Position numbers and translations under genes: made by a program. This document shows, piece after piece, positions 9,541 through 18,058 of a DNA stretch of 64,000 bases. Origin of the DNA: CADEED01 sp039931065 (GTDB lineage Bacteria > Pseudomonadota > Gammaproteobacteria > Steroidobacterales > Steroidobacteraceae). The notes beneath the pieces are model-generated. The model was not told where the DNA came from. It saw nothing but the letters and a program-made list of their open reading frames with translations, and made no database searches. Positions within the stretch are counted from its first letter, which is position 1. Each line of letters starts with the position of its first letter. Location: NCBI GenBank assembly GCA_039931065.1, contig JBDTSP010000008.1:1-64000 (forward strand), given 5' to 3'.

Positions 9541-10104
9541 TCAACCGCGCTTCGGCCGGCGCGAGTCGGCAATTTTTCGCCGGTGCCGGCGAAACACCAG
9601 CTTCTCGATGTGATCGGCAACCACTTCGCCTAACACGGTGAAGCGCGCGCGCGCTTCACCGGGGTTTGTCGCAGCAACGATCTGCGACGGAAGATTGAGC
9701 GGCTGCACGACGATGTCACGCAGACCTACTTCGAGAATGCCGTGCGCTCCTACGGGCAGCGTCACGTCGCTTTTCCAGTTCGCGCCCATCGAATTGAGCT
9801 TGATGGCGACCGGCCCGACCCGCGTATGGCTCTGCGCCAGCAGTTGCCCGGCCAGATCGAGCAGCAGGTTGAGCTTGAAGTCGAGACGCATGAGGTCGGC
9901 TGAATGCGGAGATTCATCGTCTTTCTCGGTGAGTCCGTATTCCTCGAGCGCATCGCAGGCCTGCAATACGCGCAGGTTGCGCTCCGCCAGGTTACCGGCG
10001 GTGACGTCGTCGATTTGTTTGTCGTGCGGCACCCAGCGCACCGGCAGCAGGTCCTCGTAGGCCAGTTTCTCGAACAGGACGGTAGTGTCAGCCGGATCGA
10101 TCAT
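9541..10104 (-). CDS. Atypical (tetramer-type) PilZ-like protein
   Basis: The 187-residue protein resembles the tPilZ family typified by Xanthomonas XCC6012. Two long helices with heptad pattern (about residues 38-53 and 70-90) flank and interrupt a small beta domain, with family-like features such as KLNLLLDLAGQLL and GANWKSD. The canonical c-di-GMP residues (RxxxR and D/NxSxxG) are not evident, which is also true of XCC6012, so it may act as a protein partner rather than a direct receptor. It lies between fliT and the FleQ-like gene on the same strand, suggesting a role in flagellar or c-di-GMP control. The family call is by eye and moderately secure; the function is inferred. Confidence 0.6.
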   Translation of the reverse strand: MIDPADTTVLFEKLAYEDLLPVRWVPHDKQIDDVTAGNLAERNLRVLQACDALEEYGLTEKDDESPHSADLMRLDFKLNLLLDLAGQLLAQSHTRVGPVAIKLNSMGANWKSDVTLPVGAHGILEVGLRDIVVQPLNLPSQIVAATNPGEARARFTVLGEVVADHIEKLVFRRHRRKIADSRRPKRG

Positions 10105-10202
10105 GCACGCAGTCTATCGAAAAAGGGACACAGCCATTTTTTTTCCCGGTGGTCAGCGCGGTGCCACGCGAGCATCCGGGAAACGAGATCCCCCTGTCTT
10201 CC

Positions 10203-10547
10203 CTAATTGCGCTGGGCTACCCGCAGGCTGGTCGTCATCATATCGATCGCGAGCTCCGACTCGTGTGTCGCCTGCTCCAGCGACAACAAGCACCGGCGGC
10301 CATCGGCATCGAGATACATACGCTTCATGAGGATCAGCAGTTCGCGGCGCTCTTCCATCGCCTCGTTCACGCGGCCCCAACGTTGCTGCATGAGATGGCG
10401 GCCGAGCTCGCGGGTGCAGGTCAGTATGGCGGCGGCGACACGGCGCCACTCCGGCGCACCCTCGCTGCTTCCCGTCGGGCGCAACGACGAGGCCACCAGC
10501 CGCAGGGCCGGGCGACGCGCCGTCAAAGACAGGTCGGTGTTGCTCAC
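10203..10547 (-). CDS. fliT: FliT-like flagellar chaperone
   Basis: This small helical protein follows fliS with a GTGA overlap (GTG start at 10547), giving 114 residues, close to the usual FliT size. A longer frame to 10622 only shadows fliS. The C-terminal two thirds are helical (ELGRHLMQQRWGRVNEAMEE and RCLLSLEQATHESELAIDMM), with the Glu/Arg pattern of FliT-type chaperones. Family sequences diverge strongly, so the name rests mainly on the fliD-fliS-fliT position. FliT proteins escort the cap protein FliD to the export gate. Confidence 0.7.
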   Translation of the reverse strand: MSNTDLSLTARRPALRLVASSLRPTGSSEGAPEWRRVAAAILTCTRELGRHLMQQRWGRVNEAMEERRELLILMKRMYLDADGRRCLLSLEQATHESELAIDMMTTSLRVAQRN

Positions 10548-10945
10548 GGCCGGTTCTGCGCCGGCAGTGCCAGCCAGGCCGCGCGCACTTCGCCGAGCAG
10601 CCGGCCCACTTCGTCGAGCCACTCGGGTTTGTTAGACGCGTTCGCCTGCATGATGCGCACGCACATGTAATCGTACAACGCGTCGAGGTTGGTGGAGATG
10701 TCCCCGCCCGCTTTGAAATTGAGGCTGTTGCGCAGTTCGTCGATGATGGCCACCGCGCGATGCAGCAGCGGGCCCTTCTCCGCTCCGCCGCCATTCTGCA
10801 TCTGGCCACGCGCGGTCGCGATGCGTTCCAGCGCGCCATCCATCAGCATGACGATGAGCCGGTGCGGATCGGATGCGGCGACTCCCGTGTGCACGGAAGT
10901 GCTGCGGTAGGCGGCGAGTTTTGCGGCGTTTGAGGGGAAGGCCAT
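10544..10945 (-). CDS. fliS: Flagellin export chaperone FliS
   Basis: FliS is a four-helix-bundle chaperone that binds the C-terminal D0 region of flagellin and prevents cytoplasmic polymerisation. The 133 residues show the family blocks AAYRSTSVHTGVAASDPHRLIVMLMDGALERI and INELRNSLNF-like IIDELRNSLNFKAGGDI. They also show the LYDYMCVRIMQAN helix. It sits just downstream of fliD and overlaps fliT, as in many flagellar clusters. Length is normal. Confidence 0.95.
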   Translation of the reverse strand: MAFPSNAAKLAAYRSTSVHTGVAASDPHRLIVMLMDGALERIATARGQMQNGGGAEKGPLLHRAVAIIDELRNSLNFKAGGDISTNLDALYDYMCVRIMQANASNKPEWLDEVGRLLGEVRAAWLALPAQNRP

Positions 10946-11012
10946 CGACGTGTGCTCCAGTTTCAGTCAAGGAGCTTAACGGCCTTTTTGCGGTGGACTT
11001 GAGAGCCGGGAG

Positions 11013-12398
11013 TCAGCTGTTGCTGCCGATTTTCGAGATGCTGGAGAGCTGCTGCGTGAGGAAGGTCGACTGGTTCTGCAGGTTCGACAGCAGGCTGTCG
11101 AGCGCCGTGAATTGCTTTCGATAACGCGATTCGACCACGAGCATGCGCGCCTCGAGCGCCGACTGCTGCTTCTGCAGCGTGACACTCTTGGCATTGAGAC
11201 TCTTGGTACGGACGTCGAGTTCGGAGCCGGACGCGAGGCGCGGCGCAATCGCATCCGACAGGCGGGCCGCGACGCCGTTCTCCGCGCCGAACAGCTTGGC
11301 CACTTCGTCGTAGTTAGAGTCGAGAGCCGTCGTGAGCTTCGCGTTGTCGAGCTTCAGCGAACCGTCCTTCTGGGTCGTGATGCCGATGCTCGCGAGCGTG
11401 CGGAACACACTCGAGCCGCCGTTGACATCGGTCAGCTTGCCGCGGATGTCGGATTCGATACCCCGCAGCAATGCATCTCCGAGCAGCGGGCCGGCCTTTT
11501 TGGTGGTCGGCTCGAAGCTGCGCAAGTTCGAGATGGTCGACTGCATCTGGTTGTACTGGTCGACGAAGGTCTTGATGCGCGCCGTCACCGCAGTCTTGTC
11601 GGTGGCGACGGTCAGCGTGTGTATCTCGCCCTCGTCTGCCTTGACGACGGTGACACTGATTCCATCCACCACGTCTGCGAACGTGCGCGTGGCGCTGTTC
11701 TTGGTGAATCCCGAGATCGAAATGATGGAGTCCTGCGCGGGACGGCCTTCGGTGTAATGGGTCAGCAGGTCCGGGTTGTATTCGAGCGCGGAAAGCCCGC
11801 CGTCGCCACCCGACTGGGCGACCGTGATCGAATTGGCCGCGCCGGTCGCCGTGCCCGAGAGCACCAGGTGAGCGCCGTCGCTGGCGTTGATGATGGTGGC
11901 GCGGACATAGTCTTTGTTGTCCGTCGCCTGGTTGATCGCATCGCGGATCCCCGCGAGCGTGTTGTGCTGGGCGTCGACCGACACCTGGAAGGTCTGCTCG
12001 CCCGCCGTGAACGTGAGCGTGCCGGTGCCGACCACCTGGCCTGCTCCAGTCGCAAATTCCTTCGACTTGATCTGGTGTGCATTTGCAATCTGCAGCACTT
12101 CGATGTCGTAGACACCGGCGGCCGCCGTCGCGGTGGCGCTGGCGTTGAAAAACTCGAGGTCATCGGGTGTGGCGGTTCGCCCCGAGAACGCATCGAGCGT
12201 CTTGAGCGAATCGAGCGCCGCGTTGAAACCGCCGAGGGCGCCTTTCAAACTGGCAAGAGCGGAGATCGTGGTCACCGTGCTCGTCTGGGCACGCGTGATC
12301 TGCGCCTGGGGTGCCTGCTTCTCAGCGGCGACGAGCTGGGTCACGAGGCCGTTGATGTCCAGCCCAGATCCCAGTCCCGGTGTACTCAATCCGGCCAT
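11013..12398 (-). CDS. fliD: Flagellar filament cap protein FliD
   Basis: FliD caps the filament tip and folds each new flagellin into place. The 461-residue protein has the N-terminal FliD domain (STPGLGSGLDINGLVTQLVA) and a helical C-terminal domain with the late motif KQFTALDSLLSNLQNQSTFL. A middle region around residues 100-300 forms the variable head, including flagellin_IN-like stretches. It follows flaG by 25 bases and precedes fliST, so its two chaperone-class partners are encoded together. Length is ordinary for the family. Confidence 0.96.
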   Translation of the reverse strand: MAGLSTPGLGSGLDINGLVTQLVAAEKQAPQAQITRAQTSTVTTISALASLKGALGGFNAALDSLKTLDAFSGRTATPDDLEFFNASATATAAAGVYDIEVLQIANAHQIKSKEFATGAGQVVGTGTLTFTAGEQTFQVSVDAQHNTLAGIRDAINQATDNKDYVRATIINASDGAHLVLSGTATGAANSITVAQSGGDGGLSALEYNPDLLTHYTEGRPAQDSIISISGFTKNSATRTFADVVDGISVTVVKADEGEIHTLTVATDKTAVTARIKTFVDQYNQMQSTISNLRSFEPTTKKAGPLLGDALLRGIESDIRGKLTDVNGGSSVFRTLASIGITTQKDGSLKLDNAKLTTALDSNYDEVAKLFGAENGVAARLSDAIAPRLASGSELDVRTKSLNAKSVTLQKQQSALEARMLVVESRYRKQFTALDSLLSNLQNQSTFLTQQLSSISKIGSNS

Positions 12399-12423
12399 GT
12401 CATCCTTTTATCGTCCGTGTGCT

Positions 12424-12792
12424 TCATGCACGTTCGTCCACGAACGCGCTCATGCTGTTCTCGATGCTCTGCGCGAGTTTCAGGGCGTCTTCACCCGGAA
12501 CCTGGCGAATGATCTCGCCGGTATTCGCGTCGATCACACTCACTACCATCTCACCACTGCCAGGGTCGACGCGGAAGTTGATGCTCCGCCCGATGCTGCG
12601 CAGGAACGAGTCGATCTGCTTGGTGACCGATTCGATTTTCGGAACTTCCACCGGCGGCGCGGCTTTGGCCTCTTTCTGTCGAGGTCTCGCCACTTCCACC
12701 GACACGTGAGGAATCTGCAGGACCGGACGCTCTTCAGCGACCGGCCGTTGCGGCCTCACTCCGGAATCACTTGTCAGTTCTCCAATTCTCAT
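12424..12792 (-). CDS. flaG: FlaG family protein
   Basis: FlaG is a small protein found beside fliC and fliD in polar flagellates; loss usually alters filament length. The 122 residues have a Pro/Lys-rich disordered first half and the FlaG domain from about residue 55. The hallmark is INFRVDPGSGEMVVSVIDAN followed by TGEIIRQVPGEDAL. Position between fliC and fliD supports the call. Confidence 0.9.
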   Translation of the reverse strand: MRIGELTSDSGVRPQRPVAEERPVLQIPHVSVEVARPRQKEAKAAPPVEVPKIESVTKQIDSFLRSIGRSINFRVDPGSGEMVVSVIDANTGEIIRQVPGEDALKLAQSIENSMSAFVDERA

Positions 12793-12840
12793 GACCGCAC
12801 CTCAGCGAATCATCCGGGTTGCACCTGCGAGTTCGGGCAG

Positions 12841-12869
12841 GTGATGCGGGTCTATCTACCCGTCATCAC
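12841..12869. other. Hairpin between fliC and flaG
   Basis: GTGATGCGGGT at 12841-12851 pairs with ACCCGTCATCAC at 12858-12869, with a single bulged base. It lies just after the fliC stop in the direction of transcription. No T-run follows on the minus strand, so it is not a classical intrinsic terminator. It may stabilise the 3' end of the abundant flagellin mRNA. Confidence 0.4.
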
Positions 12870-12921
12870 CCACCCTGATCTCAAGCTGTCCGAATGCTTG
12901 CCTTGAATGTCACCTCATTGC

Positions 12922-14757
12922 TTATCGAAGCAGCGAGAGGACGTTCTGCGGAATCGCATTCGCCTGGGCCAGAATCGCCGTGCCGGCCTGCTGCAGGATC
13001 TGCGCGCGGGTCAGCGAAGCGGTTTCCGCGGCGAAGTCGGCATCCAGGATGCGGCTACGCGCGGCGCTCAGGTTCTCGGCGGTCGTCGTCAGGTTGGCGA
13101 CGGTCGACGAGAAGCGGTTCTGCACGGCACCCAGGTCGGCCCGAATGCTGGTGACCTGCGAGAGCGCGCCGTCGAGCACGGCGATCGCCGCGTTCGCACC
13201 CGCAACCGTCGAGATGTTAACCGTGTCGAGACGCGTCAGCGCCGGGGCCGCGGTGGCAAGTCCACCGAAGGCCAGGTCCGCACCACCCAACGTGAAGTTG
13301 GCAGCGGAGCTCAGCGTGATCGTGCCGCGCGTGGTGATACCCGTACCGTCGGCGGCGTTCGTGCCCGTTGCGGTCGAGGTCTGCACCAGGGCGGTTGTGC
13401 TCGCACCGTGAACCGTCTCGGCGTAGGTCGCGAACGTGCCGTTCGCACCGAGCTTCGTGTTGGTGAAAGTCACCGTATCGGTTGCCACCGTGGCGCTGAC
13501 CGAGGTATTGCCAAGCGCGAACTGGGCGTTAACCGCCGTGTTGATCGCGGCGGCAACTACGCCGACCGCATCACCATCGGCCACCGTGACGGCCACGTTG
13601 CCCGAAGTCACGGCCGCATCGGTCGTGAACTCGTAGGTCACGCCGTCGAGCGCGAAGGTATCGCCTTCGGTCAGCGACGTGGCACCCGGGGTCGACAAGT
13701 CGAACGCGGCAGCAACCTGCAGCGTCAGCGTGTCATTCGCGGTCGCGTTCGCGCCGACCGAAACGTCGATGCCCGTGGCGTTCAGGATCGCGGTCGCGCC
13801 GGCGGCCGTACCGGCCGTGCTGGTCAATGCGATGTTGCGACCATCAGAGGTCGTGAGGGACAGAGCACCCGTCGAGGCATCGGCCACCGCCGTCACGCCC
13901 GTCTGGTTGGTCACGGCGTTGATCGCCGTGGCGGCGCTGCGACCCTGGGTCACGGCATTCGCGTCACGCGCAATCGCGCCGACCGCAACACCGTTAATGG
14001 CCAGTGCGCCGTTCGCGAGGCTCGAACGTGCGACCGGGGCAATGCCCACGACCGAGCTCGAAGCCGTGGCGCTGACGCCCGTCTGGTTGGTCTTGGAATT
14101 GATCGCCGTGGCTTTCGCCGTGGCACTGTCGGCAGTGACGCCGGCCGCGCTGGTGGCAGCCGAGACACCGACTTCCACACCGTTGACCGTGAAGCCGGCA
14201 CCGTCGAAGGCGCTCGAAGTCACCGCTGTGCTGGTCGCCTGGTAGGCGCCTAACAAGTTCGTGGTCGCGCCCTGGATGCCGAACGAGATCGTCTGGTTGG
14301 CATTGGCACCGACCTGGAACTGCGCCGACGAGAACGTGCCGTCGAGGATGTTCTGGCCGTTGAACTGCGTGGTCAGACCGTTGCGCTGAATTTCGGCGAG
14401 CAGCTGGGCCGATTCGGCGTTGAGCGCCGCGCGGTCAGAGGCCGAGTTCGTGCTGTTGGCGGACTGGATCGCCAGCTCGCGGATACGCTGCAGCGCGTTG
14501 CCGGTTTCTCCGAGCGCGCCTTCAGCCGTCTGGGCGAGGGAGATACCGTCGTTGGCGTTGCGGACAGCCTGGTTCAGACCACGGATCTGCGTGGTGAACC
14601 GCTCGCTGATGGCGAGACCGGCGGCATCGTCCTTCGCGCTGTTGATGCGCAGGCCCGAAGAGAGACGCTGCAAGGCCGTCGCCAACTGGCCCTGTGATGT
14701 CGTGAGGTTGCGCTGAGCATTCAGCGACGCCACGTTAGTGTTGATGACTTGAGGCAT
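12922..14757 (-). CDS. fliC: Flagellin FliC
   Basis: This is the filament subunit. At 611 residues it is large. The N-terminal D0/D1 block (MPQVINTNVASLNAQRNLTT, LQRLSSGLRINSAKDDAAGL) and the C-terminal block (LSAARSRILDADFAAETASL, ending AIPQNVLSLLR) are textbook. The middle, about residues 170-480, is Ala/Thr/Val/Gly-rich and almost free of Lys. It repeats a module ending in NQTGVSA/NQTGVTA (flagellin_IN type) and adds a further beta-rich module around DGVTYEFTTD. Only one flagellin gene is present here. An AGGAG site lies 8 bases upstream, and a sigma-28 promoter about 65 bases before the start. Confidence 0.98.
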   Translation of the reverse strand: MPQVINTNVASLNAQRNLTTSQGQLATALQRLSSGLRINSAKDDAAGLAISERFTTQIRGLNQAVRNANDGISLAQTAEGALGETGNALQRIRELAIQSANSTNSASDRAALNAESAQLLAEIQRNGLTTQFNGQNILDGTFSSAQFQVGANANQTISFGIQGATTNLLGAYQATSTAVTSSAFDGAGFTVNGVEVGVSAATSAAGVTADSATAKATAINSKTNQTGVSATASSSVVGIAPVARSSLANGALAINGVAVGAIARDANAVTQGRSAATAINAVTNQTGVTAVADASTGALSLTTSDGRNIALTSTAGTAAGATAILNATGIDVSVGANATANDTLTLQVAAAFDLSTPGATSLTEGDTFALDGVTYEFTTDAAVTSGNVAVTVADGDAVGVVAAAINTAVNAQFALGNTSVSATVATDTVTFTNTKLGANGTFATYAETVHGASTTALVQTSTATGTNAADGTGITTRGTITLSSAANFTLGGADLAFGGLATAAPALTRLDTVNISTVAGANAAIAVLDGALSQVTSIRADLGAVQNRFSSTVANLTTTAENLSAARSRILDADFAAETASLTRAQILQQAGTAILAQANAIPQNVLSLLR

Positions 14758-14822
14758 TGAAACGACTCCTGAAAATGTGGGCCGGTTTGCTTAGGTGCTC
14801 GCCGGCAGGTTGCTCGTGACCT

Positions 14823-14849
14823 GTATCGGTGGCGCCGGGGCGAACTTAA
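14823..14849 (-). promoter_or_regulatory. Sigma-28 (FliA) promoter of fliC
   Basis: On the minus strand TTAAGTTC, an 11-base spacer and ACCGATAC match the FliA consensus TAAAGTTT-N11-GCCGATAA at 6 of 8 bases in each half. Transcription would start near 14815, leaving a leader of about 58 bases. Between this site and the flgL stop lies a further hairpin (CTAAAG at 14908-14913 with CTTTAG at 14929-14934), without a following T-run. Confidence 0.8.
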
Positions 14850-14952
14850 GAGCGACTGTAGGACTCCGGCGGATTTGTGAGGCGCTTCAAGGATTTTTCT
14901 GAAAGAGCTAAAGGCGGTTTCGCCGGAGCTTTAGGCCCCTGAGAAAAAATAC

Positions 14953-16158
14953 TTACAAATAATCGAACAACGAGAGTTGCGAGATCTTGGTGTAGGCCTG
15001 CTGGGCGGCCTGTAATCCCGCGTATTCCTGGTTGAGCCGGCTGATGGCCTCGGCATAGTCCACGTCGCGCAGATCCGAGAGGAGCTGCTGCAGGTCGATG
15101 GATTCCGCCTCGCGCGCATTCGCGGCCGAATCGATCGCGGAGAGGCGTGTGCCGACTTCGGCGCGCACCGACAACACCCGATCGAGACCCTGGTCGAGAT
15201 TGGCGATGCTCGCGCCGATCTGCTGCTGGAATACCGCCCGATCGCTCGGCAGGCCCGTTGCCTGCGTGAGCGTATTGATGAGGTTGTCCAGGATCGAGAA
15301 CATGTCGGTGTCCTGCGAGGGCTGGACCGTGAATGCGTCGCCGGTCGCGGGTGTGCCGGTGATGGTGACGCGCGCACCGAGGAACTGGATGCTGCTTCCG
15401 GAGGTGAACCCGCTGCCGCTCGCCACCTGCACCGGTGTTGGCAACGTGTCGTCTTCGACCACCCAGTCCGTGGCGCTGGTAAAGCGCACTGTGTAATTGT
15501 CCGCGACCCACGCGGCGGGGTTCGTGACCGTGCCCACGTCGATCGTGCCGCTGCCGGTATTGGCGGCGGCCACTGCGGTGCGGAAGGTGCCGTTCGCCTC
15601 GGTGATGTTCATGAACACTTCCGTGCCCGGATGACCATCGGCAAGCGCCTGACTGCCGGAAACGCGGATGAATCGGGTCGTTTGATCGCCGACGTAGCTG
15701 ACGCCACTGCTGCCGCGCGCGAACGGCTTCGTGCCGGTCGAGGTGCCGGCAAAGAGATAGTCGCCGTTGCCGTCGTCGCGGTTGGAGACGTCGACCAGTT
15801 CGCCCACGAGCTGGCGCAGCTCGGTCGCGAGCATGTTGCGTTCGCCCTGCCCGAGCGTGGAATTCGCGCCTTCGAGCGCGAGTTCGCGCGCGCGGTTCAG
15901 TACCAGCGTGACGTCGGAGAGTGATTGCTCTTCGTAACTCAGGCGGCTTTCGATGATGTTGGAGTTGCGCTCGAACTGCTTGTTGTCGGCGACCGTGCGA
16001 TCGAGCGCGGCGGCGCGTGTTGCGGCGATCGGATCTTCCGCGGCGCTCTGGAACCGCTTGCCGCTCGTGACCTGGGCCTGGGTGCGCGCCAGGCGCGTCT
16101 GCTGATCGAGGATCGAGCCGATGCTGGTGCGATGGATGGCGGCAGTGGACAGGCGCAC
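14953..16158 (-). CDS. flgL: Hook-filament junction protein FlgL
   Basis: FlgL is the second hook-filament junction protein, placed between FlgK and flagellin. The 401-residue protein shares flagellin-like ends: the N-terminus has IHRTSIGSILDQQTRLARTQ and VTSGKRFQSAAEDPIAA. The C-terminus has DLRDVDYAEAISRLNQEYAGLQAAQQAYTKI and ends at LSLFDYL. It is separated from flgK by one base, so the two junction proteins are coupled. Length is slightly above the E. coli protein owing to a larger middle domain. Confidence 0.96.
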   Translation of the reverse strand: MRLSTAAIHRTSIGSILDQQTRLARTQAQVTSGKRFQSAAEDPIAATRAAALDRTVADNKQFERNSNIIESRLSYEEQSLSDVTLVLNRARELALEGANSTLGQGERNMLATELRQLVGELVDVSNRDDGNGDYLFAGTSTGTKPFARGSSGVSYVGDQTTRFIRVSGSQALADGHPGTEVFMNITEANGTFRTAVAAANTGSGTIDVGTVTNPAAWVADNYTVRFTSATDWVVEDDTLPTPVQVASGSGFTSGSSIQFLGARVTITGTPATGDAFTVQPSQDTDMFSILDNLINTLTQATGLPSDRAVFQQQIGASIANLDQGLDRVLSVRAEVGTRLSAIDSAANAREAESIDLQQLLSDLRDVDYAEAISRLNQEYAGLQAAQQAYTKISQLSLFDYL

Positions 16159-16159
16159 G

Positions 16160-18049
16160 TTATCTCCTCACCGCATTAAGCAGCGAATCGAACAGGTTGG
16201 AGGCGGTCGCGATGATCTGTGCCGCCGCCTGGTAGGCCTGCTGGTAACGCAGCATGTTGGCGGCTTCTTCATCGAGATTGACGCCCGACACGCTGTCGCG
16301 CGCATCGAGATCGTCGGCATTCACAGCGGCTTCCGCATCGCGGTTCACCTGCGCCGTACGGGTCTGCAGTCCGACATCGGCGGTGAGGCGCGAGACGGCA
16401 TTGGCCAGCGACAATGTTCCGCCGTCGAGGACACCCGCGCCGAGCGCGTCCGAGATCGCGAAGACATTGCGGTTGTCGCCGGTGGCGCCCGCATTGCTGC
16501 GCACCGTGAAGGTGTCGCCCGTCGCCGGCGTGCCGTTGATCTGCACGCGCCAGCCGTTCGCGTCGACGTTGCTGCCAGCCGTGTAGGTCTGCGCGGCGCC
16601 GCCGTTGATCGTGTACGTCGTCGCCGACGTGAACACGATGCTGGCCGTCGTCAGCAATTGCGCGTTGGCTGCATCCAGCACTTCGCCCGGGGTTATCGAG
16701 GCGTTGCCGGCATTGCCGGTCGTCGCGGCGGCGCGGATCGGCGCCGCGGCGGCAACCCGCGAAGGATCGGTGAAAGCGACGTTGAAACCGAGGACCGCAT
16801 CGCGCGTGGGATGAATGATGTATTGGTCGCCGCTCGCACTACCCGCCCCGACCACAATGGAGAGGCCATCGGCGAGGATCGGGTCCGCAAGCGTGCCCGT
16901 GCCCGTAAACGTGATTGCGGCGCCCGTGTCCTGGCGGCGCAGCGTGTAGCCGCTGCCGGTGTTCGCGAGCACGTAGTCGCCGCCGGTGATCGCGGAAATG
17001 TTAGTGCGGGTTGCGGTCGGGACCGCGGTGCCGGTGTTGGTGGTTACATCGTCGATGCCGACCGTGCCGACCGTGAAGAAATCGCCGCCCAGCGCGCCGT
17101 TGAGGTCCATGCCCTCGTGATGCTGCGCATTCACCTGGCTTGCGATGGCAAGACTGATGCGGCCCAGTTCGTTGCGAGCCGGCTCGAGCATTTCCCGGCG
17201 CCAGTCGAGCAAGCCGCCGAGCGTGCCGCCCGAAACCGCACGCGAAATGTCCACGGTGCCCGTGGAAGTCTTCAGCGCGAACTGCGTACGTTCGGGATCG
17301 AACGGATCGGTGACCGTGGTGATTTCCGAGGCTGTGGTGCCGAGCACCAATGGCTGGCCGTTGCCGATGAATACGTTGACGTTGCCGGCGCCTTCGGCAA
17401 TGGTCGTGACGCTCACCTTCGTCGCGATCTGATCAATGAGGCGATCGCGCTGGTCGAGCAGGTCGTTGGGCGCCTGGCCGGAAGTCTGTGTGGCGACGGT
17501 GATTTCCCCGTTGAGACGGGCGATTCCCTGCGAAATCAGCGTCACTTCGCGCGCTTCACCGGCGAACTGCGTGTCGATGTCGGTCGACATGTCGCGCAAC
17601 CGCTTGTCGTAGTCCTGCAACCGCTGCGCGAGTGCACGCCCCTGCGACAACAAGACCTGGCGGGCGGGAATGGAACCAGGAGTGCTCGAAACTTCGCTCA
17701 GCGCGTCGGTGTAGGACTGCAAAGAGGTAGTCAGGCCGTTCGTCGTGTCGCCCAACATATTGTCGAGCCGCTCCGCCTGCGTCGCGAAAGCGTCGAGACG
17801 CGCGAGATTGCCGCTGCTGCTACGGCTCTGCGCGGTCAGGAATTGATCGTAGATGCGCCGCACCTGGCTCGTGTTCACGCCGTTGCCGATCCAGGTCGAA
17901 CCGACCACGGAGGGCTGGCGCGTCGTGAATTCGGCGCGCTGCCGGCTGTAACCGGGCGTCGAGACGTTGGCGATGTTGTGGGCCGTCGTGTCCAGCGCAC
18001 GCTGAAGCGCGCGCAGACTGGATAGGCCGGTTCCCAGCATGTCAGGCAT
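16160..18049 (-). CDS. flgK: Hook-filament junction protein FlgK (HAP1)
   Basis: FlgK is the first junction protein on the hook. The 629-residue protein opens with the rod/hook-type motif ALQRALDTTAHNIANVSTPG and closes with VSGVNLDEEAANMLRYQQAY followed by a final helix of the flagellar basal body C-terminal type. The central part contains repeated Thr/Ala-rich segments, which explains the length above the E. coli 547. It follows flgJ and precedes flgL, and FlgN (27 kb side) is the expected export chaperone. Confidence 0.97.
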   Translation of the reverse strand: MPDMLGTGLSSLRALQRALDTTAHNIANVSTPGYSRQRAEFTTRQPSVVGSTWIGNGVNTSQVRRIYDQFLTAQSRSSSGNLARLDAFATQAERLDNMLGDTTNGLTTSLQSYTDALSEVSSTPGSIPARQVLLSQGRALAQRLQDYDKRLRDMSTDIDTQFAGEAREVTLISQGIARLNGEITVATQTSGQAPNDLLDQRDRLIDQIATKVSVTTIAEGAGNVNVFIGNGQPLVLGTTASEITTVTDPFDPERTQFALKTSTGTVDISRAVSGGTLGGLLDWRREMLEPARNELGRISLAIASQVNAQHHEGMDLNGALGGDFFTVGTVGIDDVTTNTGTAVPTATRTNISAITGGDYVLANTGSGYTLRRQDTGAAITFTGTGTLADPILADGLSIVVGAGSASGDQYIIHPTRDAVLGFNVAFTDPSRVAAAAPIRAAATTGNAGNASITPGEVLDAANAQLLTTASIVFTSATTYTINGGAAQTYTAGSNVDANGWRVQINGTPATGDTFTVRSNAGATGDNRNVFAISDALGAGVLDGGTLSLANAVSRLTADVGLQTRTAQVNRDAEAAVNADDLDARDSVSGVNLDEEAANMLRYQQAYQAAAQIIATASNLFDSLLNAVRR

Positions 18050-18058
18050 AGTTGTTCC

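Noticed and set aside
12815..12869. Classical terminator after fliC
   Set aside because: A hairpin is present but no T-run follows on the minus strand.
11112..18025. Long plus-strand open frames opposite fliD (11112-12512), fliC (12907-14253) and flgK (16121-18025)
   Set aside because: They are antisense to clear flagellar genes, Arg/Gly-rich with no family motifs, and typical of high-GC strand shadows.
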